From positions 124,001 to 188,000 of the forward strand of contig JBAWXZ010000005.1 in the NCBI GenBank assembly GCA_037143795.1: DNA of 64,000 nt. Reading direction: 5' to 3'. Made by a program: the position numbers and the translations under genes. The notes below the pieces were generated by a model. The model made no database searches. It saw only the letters and a program-made list of their open reading frames with translations, and had not been told where the DNA came from. Origin of the DNA: Firm-13 sp037143795 (GTDB lineage: Bacteria > Bacillota > Clostridia > Saccharofermentanales > Saccharofermentanaceae). Positions 24,876-33,245 of this stretch are shown here, one piece after another (position 1 is the stretch's first letter; each line of letters opens with the position of its first letter).

Positions 24876-25491
24876 CCGTAAAATCGGACAACGCGACAAT
24901 CTGATCCCACTCATGGCCGGCATATGAGTCATATACGCCGCAGACCCTGAAACCGCCCGATTTTGCACCCTTAACAGCAGTCAGGATATCCTCATACACA
25001 ACGCATTCTTCCGGCAGTAGGCTGAGCTTCTGTGCCGCAAGCAGGTAAATATCGGGAAATCCCTTGCCGCGGCTGACTTCCTGCAGCATGGTGAAGGATT
25101 CAAACATATCATAAATACCATTATTCTTCAGTACCGATTCAATGCTTTCCTGATGAAGGGCCGTTGCGACACCGAGCTTCACTCCCTTGTCCAAAAGATG
25201 AGCAAGATATTCCCGTGCATTTGGTTTAAGCCTGATTTCGGAAGCATATGCCTTTTGGGCCATAAGGTTCCATTCGCGGATGACCTCTTCCGCACTTTCG
25301 GCCAGGCCGTATTTTGCAATCGTATATTCTGCGGCTTTGTGAAAACCAAGGGGCGTCACTGCCTGTGTGTATTCTTTTGTCGCCGTAATTCCTCGTTTTT
25401 CAAGGAAGCGGATATCAATTTGTTCCCATACGGATAATGAATCAAGAAGGGTTCCGTCCAGATCAAATATTGCACCTTTGATGTCATCCAT
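24850..25491 (-). CDS. HAD-superfamily phosphatase or phosphomutase
   Basis: 213 aa. HAD motif I IFDLDGTLLDS at the N-terminus, motif II in GVATAL (S/T missing in part), the motif III lysine in VSRGKGFPDIYL and motif IV ECVVYEDILTAVKGAKSGGF. The cap lies between motifs I and II, as in the beta-phosphoglucomutase/phosphoglycolate branch. The substrate is probably a small sugar phosphate. It is a single gene on this strand. Confidence 0.87.
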   Translation of the reverse strand: MDDIKGAIFDLDGTLLDSLSVWEQIDIRFLEKRGITATKEYTQAVTPLGFHKAAEYTIAKYGLAESAEEVIREWNLMAQKAYASEIRLKPNAREYLAHLLDKGVKLGVATALHQESIESVLKNNGIYDMFESFTMLQEVSRGKGFPDIYLLAAQKLSLLPEECVVYEDILTAVKGAKSGGFRVCGVYDSYAGHEWDQIVALSDFTVKDFAELM

Positions 25492-25583
25492 ATCTTTACC
25501 TCGCTGCTGTTAGTGAATTCAGTTGCCGGCAAAGGCAGAAAACTGATTTATTAATTGTCGGATAACACTATTGTAGCATCTGT

Positions 25584-25592
25584 TGGTATAAT
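25584..25592 (+). promoter_or_regulatory. Extended -10 promoter for the acetyltransferase gene
   Basis: TGGTATAAT combines a consensus TATAAT (25587-25592) with the TGn extension. No convincing -35 is found 16-18 nt upstream, which is acceptable for extended -10 promoters. It would start transcription near 25599, about 70 nt before the gene at 25671. Confidence 0.5.
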
Positions 25593-25670
25593 GAAAATAT
25601 GTTTCCAATCATCATTTTAGCACCTGTCCCTAAAAACGGGACATTTCGCGAGATAAGGGAGGAAGACGAT

Positions 25671-26111
25671 ATGTTTGAGATAAGGGAATGCCGACCTGAG
25701 GATCTTTCCGGACTTCTGCAGCTTTATACGCATCTTCACGGGGACCCTGCACCTGCTATCAATGATAGGATTCTGGATATTTGGGAGCGGATAATGAATG
25801 ATGAGAACCACCATATACTCGGTGGATTTCTGGACGGCGCACTGGTGTCGTCCTGTGTAATTAATATAATTTTGAATCTCACGCACAACCAGCGCCCGTA
25901 TGCGGTTATTGAGAATGTAATCACCGATACGTCCGAAAGGGGACGCGGCTATGCCTCCGCAGTTTTAAAGGCAGCCAAAGAGATTGCTGAAAAGGAAAAA
26001 TGCTACAAAATCATGCTGATGACTGGTTCCAAAAAGGAAAGCACACTGCACTTTTACGAGGCGGCCGGATACAACCGGCTGGACAAGACGGCATTCATCC
26101 AGTGGCTATGA
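25671..26111 (+). CDS. GNAT-family N-acetyltransferase
   Basis: 146 aa from ATG 25671, set by GGGAGG (25658-25663). GNAT core: VITDTSERGRGYASAVLKAA carries the acetyl-CoA loop, and STLHFYEAAGYNR the C-terminal strand. The acceptor is unknown. It is a single gene with its own likely promoter. Confidence 0.88.
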   Translation: MFEIRECRPEDLSGLLQLYTHLHGDPAPAINDRILDIWERIMNDENHHILGGFLDGALVSSCVINIILNLTHNQRPYAVIENVITDTSERGRGYASAVLKAAKEIAEKEKCYKIMLMTGSKKESTLHFYEAAGYNRLDKTAFIQWL

Positions 26112-26196
26112 GAGGCATTCATCTATCGTATAAGCGGTGCTATGCTGCACCAATACAGTATTGGGAGCCGGGATCAGTGCCTGCGTGAGATTTACA

Positions 26197-26727
26197 TCAA
26201 CCGCCGTTTTTCCGGCTTTGACTCTCGAAAAACAAACGCAGGTTCTCCGGCAGCACATAGGCAGCTTCTGTTTTGGATTGCTCTGATTTTGATCCGTATA
26301 CTTCCTTTAGAATTGCATTAACAATCATCCCTTTGGGCGGTGAATCGTAATGATTCCCTTCGTATGTGAAAACACGGCAGTCGACGCTGTCTCCGCACAA
26401 GGTTCCGCAATCGGTACAGTTGGATTCCGAGACATCCACTTCGATGTCTTTTCCGTTGATCCGGATGGTGGGTGAACTCATAAATGCATATTTTTCGGCA
26501 AGGGCAGCTGAAGTTATGTTCACTTTATTTATTACTGCATCATATCCTGCGGATGAAAGCACAGAAGACACATCCGATATGGCATCGTCCAGATTACTGT
26601 CGGTTCCCTGGCATCTTTCACACACACTCAGATCCAGATACAGAAAATCAATCGTAATTTTTTTCTTTTCAGGCACCGGTGTGCAGCAGCCGGAACCTTT
26701 GCAGCAGCCTGTGTTTTGATCCGGCAT
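26197..26727 (-). CDS. DUF2703-family cysteine-rich protein
   Basis: 176 aa from ATG 26727, one nt behind the thioredoxin-like gene's stop. Two CC pairs at the N-terminus (CCKGSGCC), a CxxC in SVCERCQGTD and a cysteine cluster NCTDCGTLC fit the DUF2703 family, which has a thioredoxin-like fold. With an arsR-type regulator, a DUF318 permease and a thioredoxin-like protein in the same operon, a role in binding or redox handling of arsenic or a similar thiol-reactive metal is likely, but is inference. Confidence 0.8.
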   Translation of the reverse strand: MPDQNTGCCKGSGCCTPVPEKKKITIDFLYLDLSVCERCQGTDSNLDDAISDVSSVLSSAGYDAVINKVNITSAALAEKYAFMSSPTIRINGKDIEVDVSESNCTDCGTLCGDSVDCRVFTYEGNHYDSPPKGMIVNAILKEVYGSKSEQSKTEAAYVLPENLRLFFESQSRKNGG

Positions 26728-26728
26728 A

Positions 26729-26971
26729 TTACTCGCCTGCCTTTTCAATTAACTTAGTGATTTCACCCGTCTTTAGTACTTTGCCGAAAGAAACGACCGT
26801 TTCATCAATAACAAGGGCCGGGGTCGACATTACACCGAAAGAAGCGATCTCAGAAAAATCGGTTACTTTAATGATTTGGGCTTCCATTCCAAGGACTGCC
26901 AGTGCTTCTTTTGTGTTTTCTGCCAGGGTCATGCATTTTTTGCATCCGGAACCAAGAATTTTAATAATCAT
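26729..26971 (-). CDS. Small thioredoxin-like protein, CxxC
   Basis: 80 aa. A minimal thioredoxin fold with the redox pair in GSGCKKCMTL and the cis-proline in VMSTPALVIDE. This group (redox-active disulfide protein 2) often sits next to DUF318 permeases and ArsR regulators. AGGAGAAC lies before the start. It could supply electrons to, or pass a metal from, the DUF2703 protein encoded just downstream. Confidence 0.88.
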   Translation of the reverse strand: MIIKILGSGCKKCMTLAENTKEALAVLGMEAQIIKVTDFSEIASFGVMSTPALVIDETVVSFGKVLKTGEITKLIEKAGE

Positions 26972-27045
26972 AGATTTGTTCTCCTTTATATGTTTTGACA
27001 GGTGTCGGAATTGTTTTTTGAAAATATTATTACCAGGAAAAGCAA

Positions 27046-28050
27046 TTACATAAGAAATGAACCGAAGGCATTAAACGCATATCCGATGATGATGATCCCT
27101 GCGGTCACGATGCCTACAAAAGTGATTAGAAGCTTTGATCTGACTACTTTTTTAAGCATTATGATGGAGGGAAGGGACAAAGCGGTAACCGCCATCATGA
27201 AGGACAGAGCCGTACCAAGTCCGACGCCCTTGCCGACGAGGGCTTCTGCGATCGGAAGCGTACCGAAAATATCAGCGTACATCGGAACACCCACGAAGGT
27301 AGCAAGAAGGACGGAATACCATTTGTCCTGTCCGAGAACAGCCGTGACAATATCCTGGGGAATCCAATTGTGAATGGCCGCACCGATTCCTACACCAATC
27401 AGGATATAAAGCCAGACCTTTTTGACTATGCCCAGCACCTGTTCCACAGAGAAGTCGATCCTGTCTTTTTTGGTCAGTTCGGACTGTGCTATTTCGTGAA
27501 CTTTATTGCTGAACACAAAGGGCTCGACATACTTTTCCATTTTGAGTTTGCTGATTATCGTTCCTGCTGTGACGGCCAGCAGGACGCCGACAATCACATA
27601 CGCCAGCGCTATTTTCCAGTTAAAAATGCTGGCAAGAAGAAGTACGGACGCAAGATCTACCAGAGGGGAAGAGATAAGAAAGGAAAATGTGACGCCAAGC
27701 GGAAGGCCTGCATTGGTAAACCCAATAAAGAGCGGTATGGATGAGCAGGAGCAGAAAGGTGTAACCGTCCCTAAAAGGGCACCGAGAATATTGGCTGTAA
27801 TTCCGTTGAACCGCCCGAGTATCTTACGGGTGCGTTCCGGCGGAAAGAAGCTCTGTATATAAGAGATCACGAAAATCAGTACGGACAGCAGAATGAATAT
27901 CTTGATCGTGTCGTAGATAAAAAAATGAATACTGCCGCCGAGGCGCTGTGTTACATCCAGTCCGAAAACCTTCTCGACAAGAAGTTTTATCAGGTCGGAC
28001 AGCCACTGCATTTTTAGTAGTTGATCATTGAGCCATTCAAGTACAATCAT
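27046..28050 (-). CDS. DUF318 (YraQ/ArsP-type) permease
   Basis: 334 aa integral membrane protein with about eight to ten helices. The two typical repeats with PFCSCSSIPLFIGFTNAGLP and FVGVPMYADIFGTLPIAEAL are seen; the CSCSS cysteines are conserved in this family. Some members (ArsP) export trivalent organoarsenicals; others have no proven substrate. Its start overlaps the stop of the ArsR-type gene by 4 nt, which points to metalloid-induced expression. Confidence 0.87.
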   Translation of the reverse strand: MIVLEWLNDQLLKMQWLSDLIKLLVEKVFGLDVTQRLGGSIHFFIYDTIKIFILLSVLIFVISYIQSFFPPERTRKILGRFNGITANILGALLGTVTPFCSCSSIPLFIGFTNAGLPLGVTFSFLISSPLVDLASVLLLASIFNWKIALAYVIVGVLLAVTAGTIISKLKMEKYVEPFVFSNKVHEIAQSELTKKDRIDFSVEQVLGIVKKVWLYILIGVGIGAAIHNWIPQDIVTAVLGQDKWYSVLLATFVGVPMYADIFGTLPIAEALVGKGVGLGTALSFMMAVTALSLPSIIMLKKVVRSKLLITFVGIVTAGIIIIGYAFNAFGSFLM

Positions 28051-28415
28051 TTATTTATTTCTCCTTTATTCCGGTTCGGAAGCGGACAGAGTTTCTCGTC
28101 TGCACAGATACAAATAGATTCCTGGCCGGAACTGCTGCTGAAACGGTCAAGAAGATCCCTTGCTTCACAAAAATTTGCAGCAATCAGTGAATAACGCATC
28201 CAAAGCCCGTCCTTTCGGCTTTTTACCAGGCCGCTCTGCGTAAGAATCTTCATATGATAGGAAAGTGTCGGCTGCGATATGTCAAACCGCTCCTGGATTT
28301 TACAGGCGCAAAGTTCTCCGTCCTTTAACATATGAAGGATGGAAAGACGCGTCTCATCCGCTAACGCTTTAAAAACCGGTACACAGGCATTATTATCTGG
28401 TTCCAAATCAGTCAC
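28047..28415 (-). CDS. arsR: ArsR-family metalloregulator
   Basis: 122 aa winged-helix repressor. The classic arsenic-site helix is ELCACKIQERF, with the paired cysteines of the ELCxC motif, followed by the recognition helix ISQPTLSYHMKILTQSGLV. A further cysteine group near the end, ESICICADEKLCPLPN, may add ligands. It is first in an operon with permease, thioredoxin-like and DUF2703 genes and should release a dyad upstream when it binds As(III) or a similar metal. The symbol rests on the metal-site motif. Confidence 0.88.
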   Translation of the reverse strand: MTDLEPDNNACVPVFKALADETRLSILHMLKDGELCACKIQERFDISQPTLSYHMKILTQSGLVKSRKDGLWMRYSLIAANFCEARDLLDRFSSSSGQESICICADEKLCPLPNRNKGEINK

Positions 28416-28453
28416 CGCTTTCTCTTTTGCCTTAATACATCGAAATCTTTCTA

Positions 28454-28467
28454 TATAGTAAACTATA
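28454..28467 (-). promoter_or_regulatory. ArsR-type operator
   Basis: TATAGT-AA-ACTATA is a perfect 6-bp dyad 39 nt before the arsR start, and a further ATATAGTTT half-site follows at about 28483-28491. Dyads of this kind are usual for ArsR repressors. The rest of the 122-bp gap holds no gene. Confidence 0.6.
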
Positions 28468-28537
28468 CATAGAAAAAATTCAATATAGTTTCGGAAAATT
28501 AAGCAGCGATATTCACGCTGATCCTTTTACGGGTGCA

Positions 28538-29086
28538 TTATTTCAAATTTTCAGCATCTTTGTAAATCCTGCTTACTTCTTCTTTTGACACCAATTTGGA
28601 TATAAGGAATGCAATGATAATAATTCCCGGAATGTCGACAAGCAGACGTGTGGCGGCGAATTTGGCTCCGAGAGCTGAAAATTCAAACATAAGCATCGGA
28701 ATCTTAGTTGTTGACCAGGCACCGATGAATATAAGGATATTGCTGAATTTCACGCCTTTTTTCATAAATACGGCGGCAACCGGAAAAGCACCGTAGAGGG
28801 GCCCGGCTGCAGCGGACCCAATCAAAAATGCGAGAAGTATTCCCTTAAGACCGGAACCTTCGCCCATGTATTTGATCATCGTCTCACGGGGAATCCAGAC
28901 ATCAAGAAGTCCCAGAAGGATAAATACGGGCGGAATAATCAGGAGCATCTGGATTAACTGGCTGCCGGCATTGCCGAGTGCCTTTATGCCGAGATCATAA
29001 TTGAACAGTGTAAAGACAGCCAGACCGGCCGAGGTCAGGATGAAAGCACGATATCTTATCAGGAGCGCGGGCATCTTCAGCTTCAT
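28538..29086 (-). CDS. DUF318-type permease, second half
   Basis: 182 aa with about five membrane helices. It resembles one half of the DUF318 fold: GSAAAGPLYGAFPVAAVFM and WSTTKIPMLMFEFSALG correspond to the repeat of the full-length permease nearby. Its start overlaps the partner gene's stop by 4 nt, so the two should be made together and assemble. The substrate is unknown. The C-terminal KLVSKEEVSRIYKDAENLK is cytosolic. Confidence 0.75.
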   Translation of the reverse strand: MKLKMPALLIRYRAFILTSAGLAVFTLFNYDLGIKALGNAGSQLIQMLLIIPPVFILLGLLDVWIPRETMIKYMGEGSGLKGILLAFLIGSAAAGPLYGAFPVAAVFMKKGVKFSNILIFIGAWSTTKIPMLMFEFSALGAKFAATRLLVDIPGIIIIAFLISKLVSKEEVSRIYKDAENLK

Positions 29087-29565
29087 TTTTTCACCGCCAG
29101 TCCGATTACCAGGGCAACTAGAAAAGAAAAGGCAAAAGCGAGTATATTCCGGATGATTGTGACTTTTTTGCCGAAATACTTGATTTCAACAGGCATTGTC
29201 ACAACGCCGACCATCATGAGCGTTGATACAAACGCACCGATCTGCATATATCCTGCGCCTCCTGCAAGCAGCATGGCGGCTGTTGGGAAAGCAATGAATC
29301 CCGGAATCAGCGTAATGGATCCGATGACGGAGGCCAGAAGCACCCCGTACCAGCCGGAATCCTTACCGATCAATTTTGAAATGGCACCCGGATTCAGGAC
29401 AGCAAGAAGCAGGCCGACCAGAAGCAGTACGACAAGAAGCTGCGGCAGGATGTTTTCAAAAGCCTTCCATGCCTTCTTTAAAGCCAGTCCGGTTTTTCTC
29501 CTGTCTTTGAAAAAAGATGCCGCTAAGAGTATGACGGTAATCCCATAAAAAATGTAAGTGTCCAC
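29083..29565 (-). CDS. DUF318-type permease, first half
   Basis: 160 aa from GTG 29565 after GGAGGGGCGG. About four to five helices; ASVIGSITLIPGFIAFPTAAMLL is the repeat typical of DUF318 proteins. It is translated together with the second half through an ATGA-type overlap. Split pairs of this sort occur naturally in Clostridia, so this is probably not a recent frameshift: each frame has its own start and a clean end. Confidence 0.75.
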   Translation of the reverse strand: MDTYIFYGITVILLAASFFKDRRKTGLALKKAWKAFENILPQLLVVLLLVGLLLAVLNPGAISKLIGKDSGWYGVLLASVIGSITLIPGFIAFPTAAMLLAGGAGYMQIGAFVSTLMMVGVVTMPVEIKYFGKKVTIIRNILAFAFSFLVALVIGLAVKK

Positions 29566-29618
29566 GCCGCCCCTCCTGACTGCATTTCTATAAGATCAGT
29601 ATAATAGAAAATATGCCA

Positions 29619-29647
29619 TTGAAACAAATTCGGTTTTTTCTTATATA
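29619..29647 (+). promoter_or_regulatory. Promoter of the desaturase-like operon
   Basis: TTGAAA (29619-29624) and TATATA (29642-29647) are 17 nt apart, close to sigma-A consensus. Transcription would begin about 33 nt before ATG 29687. In the other direction TTGTTT/TATACT with an 18-nt spacer (29598-29627) may serve the split permease pair, so the two promoters overlap. Confidence 0.6.
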
Positions 29648-29686
29648 AATAATAGTGTTAAACTGTTAAAAACGGGGGATTTACAT

Positions 29687-31567
29687 ATGATGGAAAAAAG
29701 AGAATCTGCACCTGGGCAATATGATGTGATCGTCATCGGCGGCGGATTGTCAGGCCTGACAGCCGGCAGCCTGCTTGCCAAAAGGGGACTTCACGTTGCT
29801 GTTATTGACAAGAGCTACAACCCGGGAGGGTCCTGCGGAACATTCAAAAGGGATAATGTAATCTTTGACCAGGGTGCGTCGATGCTGTTCGGATTCGGAG
29901 AGAAGGGATTCAACTCACACCGTTTTGTGATGAACTGCCTTGAAGAGCCGATCGACATCATCAAACACGACGCCCTCTACTGTGTGAATTACTTGGGCCA
30001 CAGGATTATTTTCTGGGCGGATGTGCAGCTTTTTGCCGAAGAGCTGTCCAAGGTCTTTCCATTAGAAAAAGAGAATATTATTCGTTTTTATAAAGACTTA
30101 GGCATAATGTATCAGCATGTCATGGTAGAGAATCCGGCCTTTACGACTCCGGATGAAGTCGAACCTGCAATAGGACTGCGGCAACTGCTCAGCCACCCCG
30201 TCTCCTATGCGAAGTTTCTGGGCCTCATGAACCGAAGTGCCAAAAGCCTTATGTCGAAATATTTTAAAGATCCTGCTATTTTTAAATTCTTTGACAAGCT
30301 TACCTCGACATACTGTTACACGACGGTTGAAGAAACGCCGGCAGTCCTTGCGGCTGTAATGTTCGTAGACAATCATACAGGCGGAAGTTTCTACCCGGCC
30401 GGTTCCACGGTATTTCTTCCCGGAAGGCTCGAAAAAGTCATTGAAGAGAATATCGGAGATATGATCCTTGAAAAAGAAGTCGTACGGATCCTTTTCACGG
30501 AAGGCAAACCTTCGGGTGTCGAACTTCTGTCCGGCGAAAAAATATATGCCGCCAATCTGATTTACTCCGGAAACGTATGGAGCCTGTATGACGGACTGAT
30601 AGACCGGAAATATCTCCCGGAGGAACGGATTGATTGGGCACGTAAGCTTATTCCGACATATCCGAGCGTGGTTCTCTATGCGTATGTCGACAAATCCGTC
30701 ATTCCGGAGGATACACTGCCGATTGAAATGCTTGTCGGCAATCCCGACAGAATTGATGAGAGTGAGGTCACTGTATATATCTACAGTATTGACGATTCAA
30801 CACTCTGTCCGGAGGACGGACATGTTATGGTGGTTATCGGACCAACATTGGACGACTGGGACAGTGAAGATATATCGGAATACGAGGCGCATAAGGAAAG
30901 GGAAAAAGAACGCCTTACCCTTGTCCTTGAAAAACGTTTCCCCGGTTTTCAAAAAGCAATCAGGTATTCCGAATTAGCCTCACCGAAAACACTGACACGG
31001 TATGCCAATAAATATCACGGTGCGGTTGCGGGCCCGAAGCAAATGATCGGGCAGCATATGTTCAAACGCCTCCACACCAAAAGCGAATGGGATACATTAT
31101 TTTATTGCGGGGAATCAACCGTTATGGGAACCGGTACACCGACCGTAACGGTTTCCGGACTGTCGGCCGCCAATGCCATACTGAAAAAGAAAGGGCTTGC
31201 ACCGTATGTTTTCAGTAAGGATATGAAAAATTATGTGAATATCGTTGCCAAAAACACCGGCTCGGAATACTTAAACCTCAATTATCCGGAAGAGGTGCGC
31301 GTAATGATGTTGAAAGCATCCCGCTGCCAGTACTGTGAAGATGCAGCATGCATGAAGAATACTTCACTGGACATCAGGGGTATCATGAGACGTCTTACTG
31401 TCGGGAATACTGCAGGAGCGAAAAAAATCGTAAATAAATACATTACGCAGAAAGTAAATCACGCAGCAGCCCTTGAAGAAAGTCAAAACTCATGCATCAT
31501 GGGGGCCATGTACGGCACTCCGGTTGAAATCAAGACCATAGTTGGATTTTTGAACGAACAGCAATAG
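29687..31567 (+). CDS. CrtI/CrtN-type FAD-dependent desaturase or isomerase
   Basis: 626 aa, about 120 longer than usual. The FAD dinucleotide fold is at the N-terminus (VIVIGGGLSGLTAGSLLAKR), with SYNPGGSCGTF; the C-terminal FAD stretch is in TPTVTVSGLSAANAIL. It resembles phytoene desaturase/carotenoid isomerase-type enzymes. After about residue 520 there is an added part with ASRCQYCEDAACM and SQNSCIMGAM, cysteine-rich like the Fe-S helical domain of glutamate synthase small subunits. The next two genes match late staphyloxanthin enzymes, so a polyene or lipid substrate is likely. Confidence 0.82.
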   Translation: MMEKRESAPGQYDVIVIGGGLSGLTAGSLLAKRGLHVAVIDKSYNPGGSCGTFKRDNVIFDQGASMLFGFGEKGFNSHRFVMNCLEEPIDIIKHDALYCVNYLGHRIIFWADVQLFAEELSKVFPLEKENIIRFYKDLGIMYQHVMVENPAFTTPDEVEPAIGLRQLLSHPVSYAKFLGLMNRSAKSLMSKYFKDPAIFKFFDKLTSTYCYTTVEETPAVLAAVMFVDNHTGGSFYPAGSTVFLPGRLEKVIEENIGDMILEKEVVRILFTEGKPSGVELLSGEKIYAANLIYSGNVWSLYDGLIDRKYLPEERIDWARKLIPTYPSVVLYAYVDKSVIPEDTLPIEMLVGNPDRIDESEVTVYIYSIDDSTLCPEDGHVMVVIGPTLDDWDSEDISEYEAHKEREKERLTLVLEKRFPGFQKAIRYSELASPKTLTRYANKYHGAVAGPKQMIGQHMFKRLHTKSEWDTLFYCGESTVMGTGTPTVTVSGLSAANAILKKKGLAPYVFSKDMKNYVNIVAKNTGSEYLNLNYPEEVRVMMLKASRCQYCEDAACMKNTSLDIRGIMRRLTVGNTAGAKKIVNKYITQKVNHAAALEESQNSCIMGAMYGTPVEIKTIVGFLNEQQ

Positions 31568-31594
31568 TTATTCCATCAGGAATGAGGAGACAAT

Positions 31595-32713
31595 ATGCCA
31601 GCTATAGTGACAATTATCGCCGGACTTATTGCAGCACTTCTTCTGTTCTGGCGGCATCCTGCCCTACGGAAGATAAGTGATACGAATGAAGGTACAGGTC
31701 AAACGGAGACAGCCGCGCTGCCGCCCAAAATATCAGTAATCATTCCTTCGAGAAATGAAGAATACAATTTGCAGAATATTCTTTCGGATCTTCAAAACCA
31801 GGATCTTCCGGCATATGAAATAATTTGTGTGGATGATGCATCGGAAGACCGGACAGCAGAGGTCATTGGTGCATTCGGAGTGCAGTATGTTGCTGTTATA
31901 AGTAAACCCGATGGCTGGGTAGGCAAATCGTGGGCTTGTCAGGCCGGTGCGGATCGTGCGTCCGGGGAGTTGCTTCTTTTCATGGATGCAGATGTAAGAC
32001 TGGATGCATCTGCCCTGCGTAAACTCGCAGGCACTTATGCAGCGAACCGGGGCGTGATTTCGGTCCAGCCATTCCATCAGGTCATAAGAATATACGAACA
32101 TTTATCTTTCTTTTTCTCGCTTGTTCTTCTGGCCGCCAATGGAATCGGCTTCCCGTTCGGCAGGAGAAACATCGGGCTGTTCGGACCGGTTATTCTTGTC
32201 TCAAGGGAAGATTATATGCGGATTGAGGGTCATTATCCGGCTAAAAACAGCATCGTCGACGATCTGGCAATGGGTGAAGCGTTCAAACGCAAGGGGATCC
32301 GGCTGTCCCTTTATATGGGCGGGCCGGATATTTCGTTTCGCATGTACTCAGGAGGCTTTGCGGAACTATGCCAGGGCTGGATCAAAAATTTCGCATCCGG
32401 TGCGTTCAGGACGCCGGCTTACCTGATCCTGTTCATTATTCTGTGGTTTGGTGCATGTACGGAGGTTGTAATCAGCTTCATCAGGACATTAACACAAGAA
32501 TCCCTACCCATAACAGCAGCCGGCGCATGCCTGTATCTTGCCTGGGCAGTATTCCTCTGGCTGATCTCCCGCAGAGTGGGAAGCTTCGGACTTGGAGCCG
32601 CCATGCTGTATCCGTTTCTGCTCGTTTTCTTTGTTATACTTTTATTGGTATCCCTTTTCAAGAAAGTCTTTGGCAGGACAGTCACATGGAAAGGCCGTAA
32701 AATTCAGATGTAG
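31595..32713 (+). CDS. Membrane glycosyltransferase, family 2 (CrtQ-like)
   Basis: 372 aa. An N-terminal membrane helix, then a GT-A domain: KISVIIPSRNEEYNLQNIL, the first acidic pair VDDASEDRT and the metal-binding DxD in LLFMDADVRLD; EDYMRIEGHYP and IVDDLAMGEAF are the acceptor-side motifs. Three to four C-terminal membrane helices follow. The layout matches the 4,4'-diaponeurosporenoate glycosyltransferase CrtQ, which adds a sugar to the carotenoid acid. The gene stands 27 nt after the FAD enzyme. Confidence 0.85.
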   Translation: MPAIVTIIAGLIAALLLFWRHPALRKISDTNEGTGQTETAALPPKISVIIPSRNEEYNLQNILSDLQNQDLPAYEIICVDDASEDRTAEVIGAFGVQYVAVISKPDGWVGKSWACQAGADRASGELLLFMDADVRLDASALRKLAGTYAANRGVISVQPFHQVIRIYEHLSFFFSLVLLAANGIGFPFGRRNIGLFGPVILVSREDYMRIEGHYPAKNSIVDDLAMGEAFKRKGIRLSLYMGGPDISFRMYSGGFAELCQGWIKNFASGAFRTPAYLILFIILWFGACTEVVISFIRTLTQESLPITAAGACLYLAWAVFLWLISRRVGSFGLGAAMLYPFLLVFFVILLLVSLFKKVFGRTVTWKGRKIQM

Positions 32714-32723
32714 AGGTGAATAA

Positions 32724-33245
32724 GTGCAGATATTTTATCTTCCGGATTCTTGCACGCTGATTCTGTTTTTCCTGCTTTGGCCAGCCTTTCAGGTGACGGC
32801 CGCACTTCTTTGCCTTGCAATGGACAATTCGCACTTCTCGTACAAATCATTCATTTACCGCAGCAGGAAATGGGAGGATGAAGGGAAAATATATCAGAAG
32901 ATATTCAAAATTCGCAGCTGGAAAAAATACCTGCCGGACGGCGGTGCACTTATGAAAGGCGGATATGCAAAAAGACATTTGCAGACCCTCTCGAAAGAAG
33001 GCCTGCAAAGATTCCTTGTTGAATCCTGCCGTGCCGAATTATCCCACATCCTGGCGATTCTGCCTTTCTGGGTGTTCGGGTTATTTGCGCCGCCCAGAGT
33101 CATTCTCTTTATGTTTATTTATTCCATGGCCATGAACCTGCCCTGCATAATCACGCAGAGATATAACCGGCCGCGTATCGTCCGCCTGCTTCAGGACGTG
33201 GAACGTTCTGAAATCGGCATGTACAGATCCACTCCTCCGACATGA
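32724..33245 (+). CDS. CrtO-like glycosyl-carotenoid acyltransferase
   Basis: 173 aa with membrane helices near residues 12-32 and 110-150. The family pattern of staphyloxanthin CrtO is clear: IFKIRSWKKYLPDGGALMKG, the block YAKRHLQTLSKEGLQRFL, SCRAELSHILAILPF and CIITQRYNRPRI. CrtO puts a fatty acid on the glucose of the carotenoid ester. With the two preceding genes it forms a late-pathway set. The final 55 nt overlap the end of the convergent AraC gene. Confidence 0.85.
   Translation: MQIFYLPDSCTLILFFLLWPAFQVTAALLCLAMDNSHFSYKSFIYRSRKWEDEGKIYQKIFKIRSWKKYLPDGGALMKGGYAKRHLQTLSKEGLQRFLVESCRAELSHILAILPFWVFGLFAPPRVILFMFIYSMAMNLPCIITQRYNRPRIVRLLQDVERSEIGMYRSTPPT

Noticed and set aside
28538..29565. 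Frameshifted pseudogene of a DUF318 permease
   Set aside because: Both frames have their own start, ribosome site and clean end and overlap by 4 nt, which fits two coupled genes better than a broken one.
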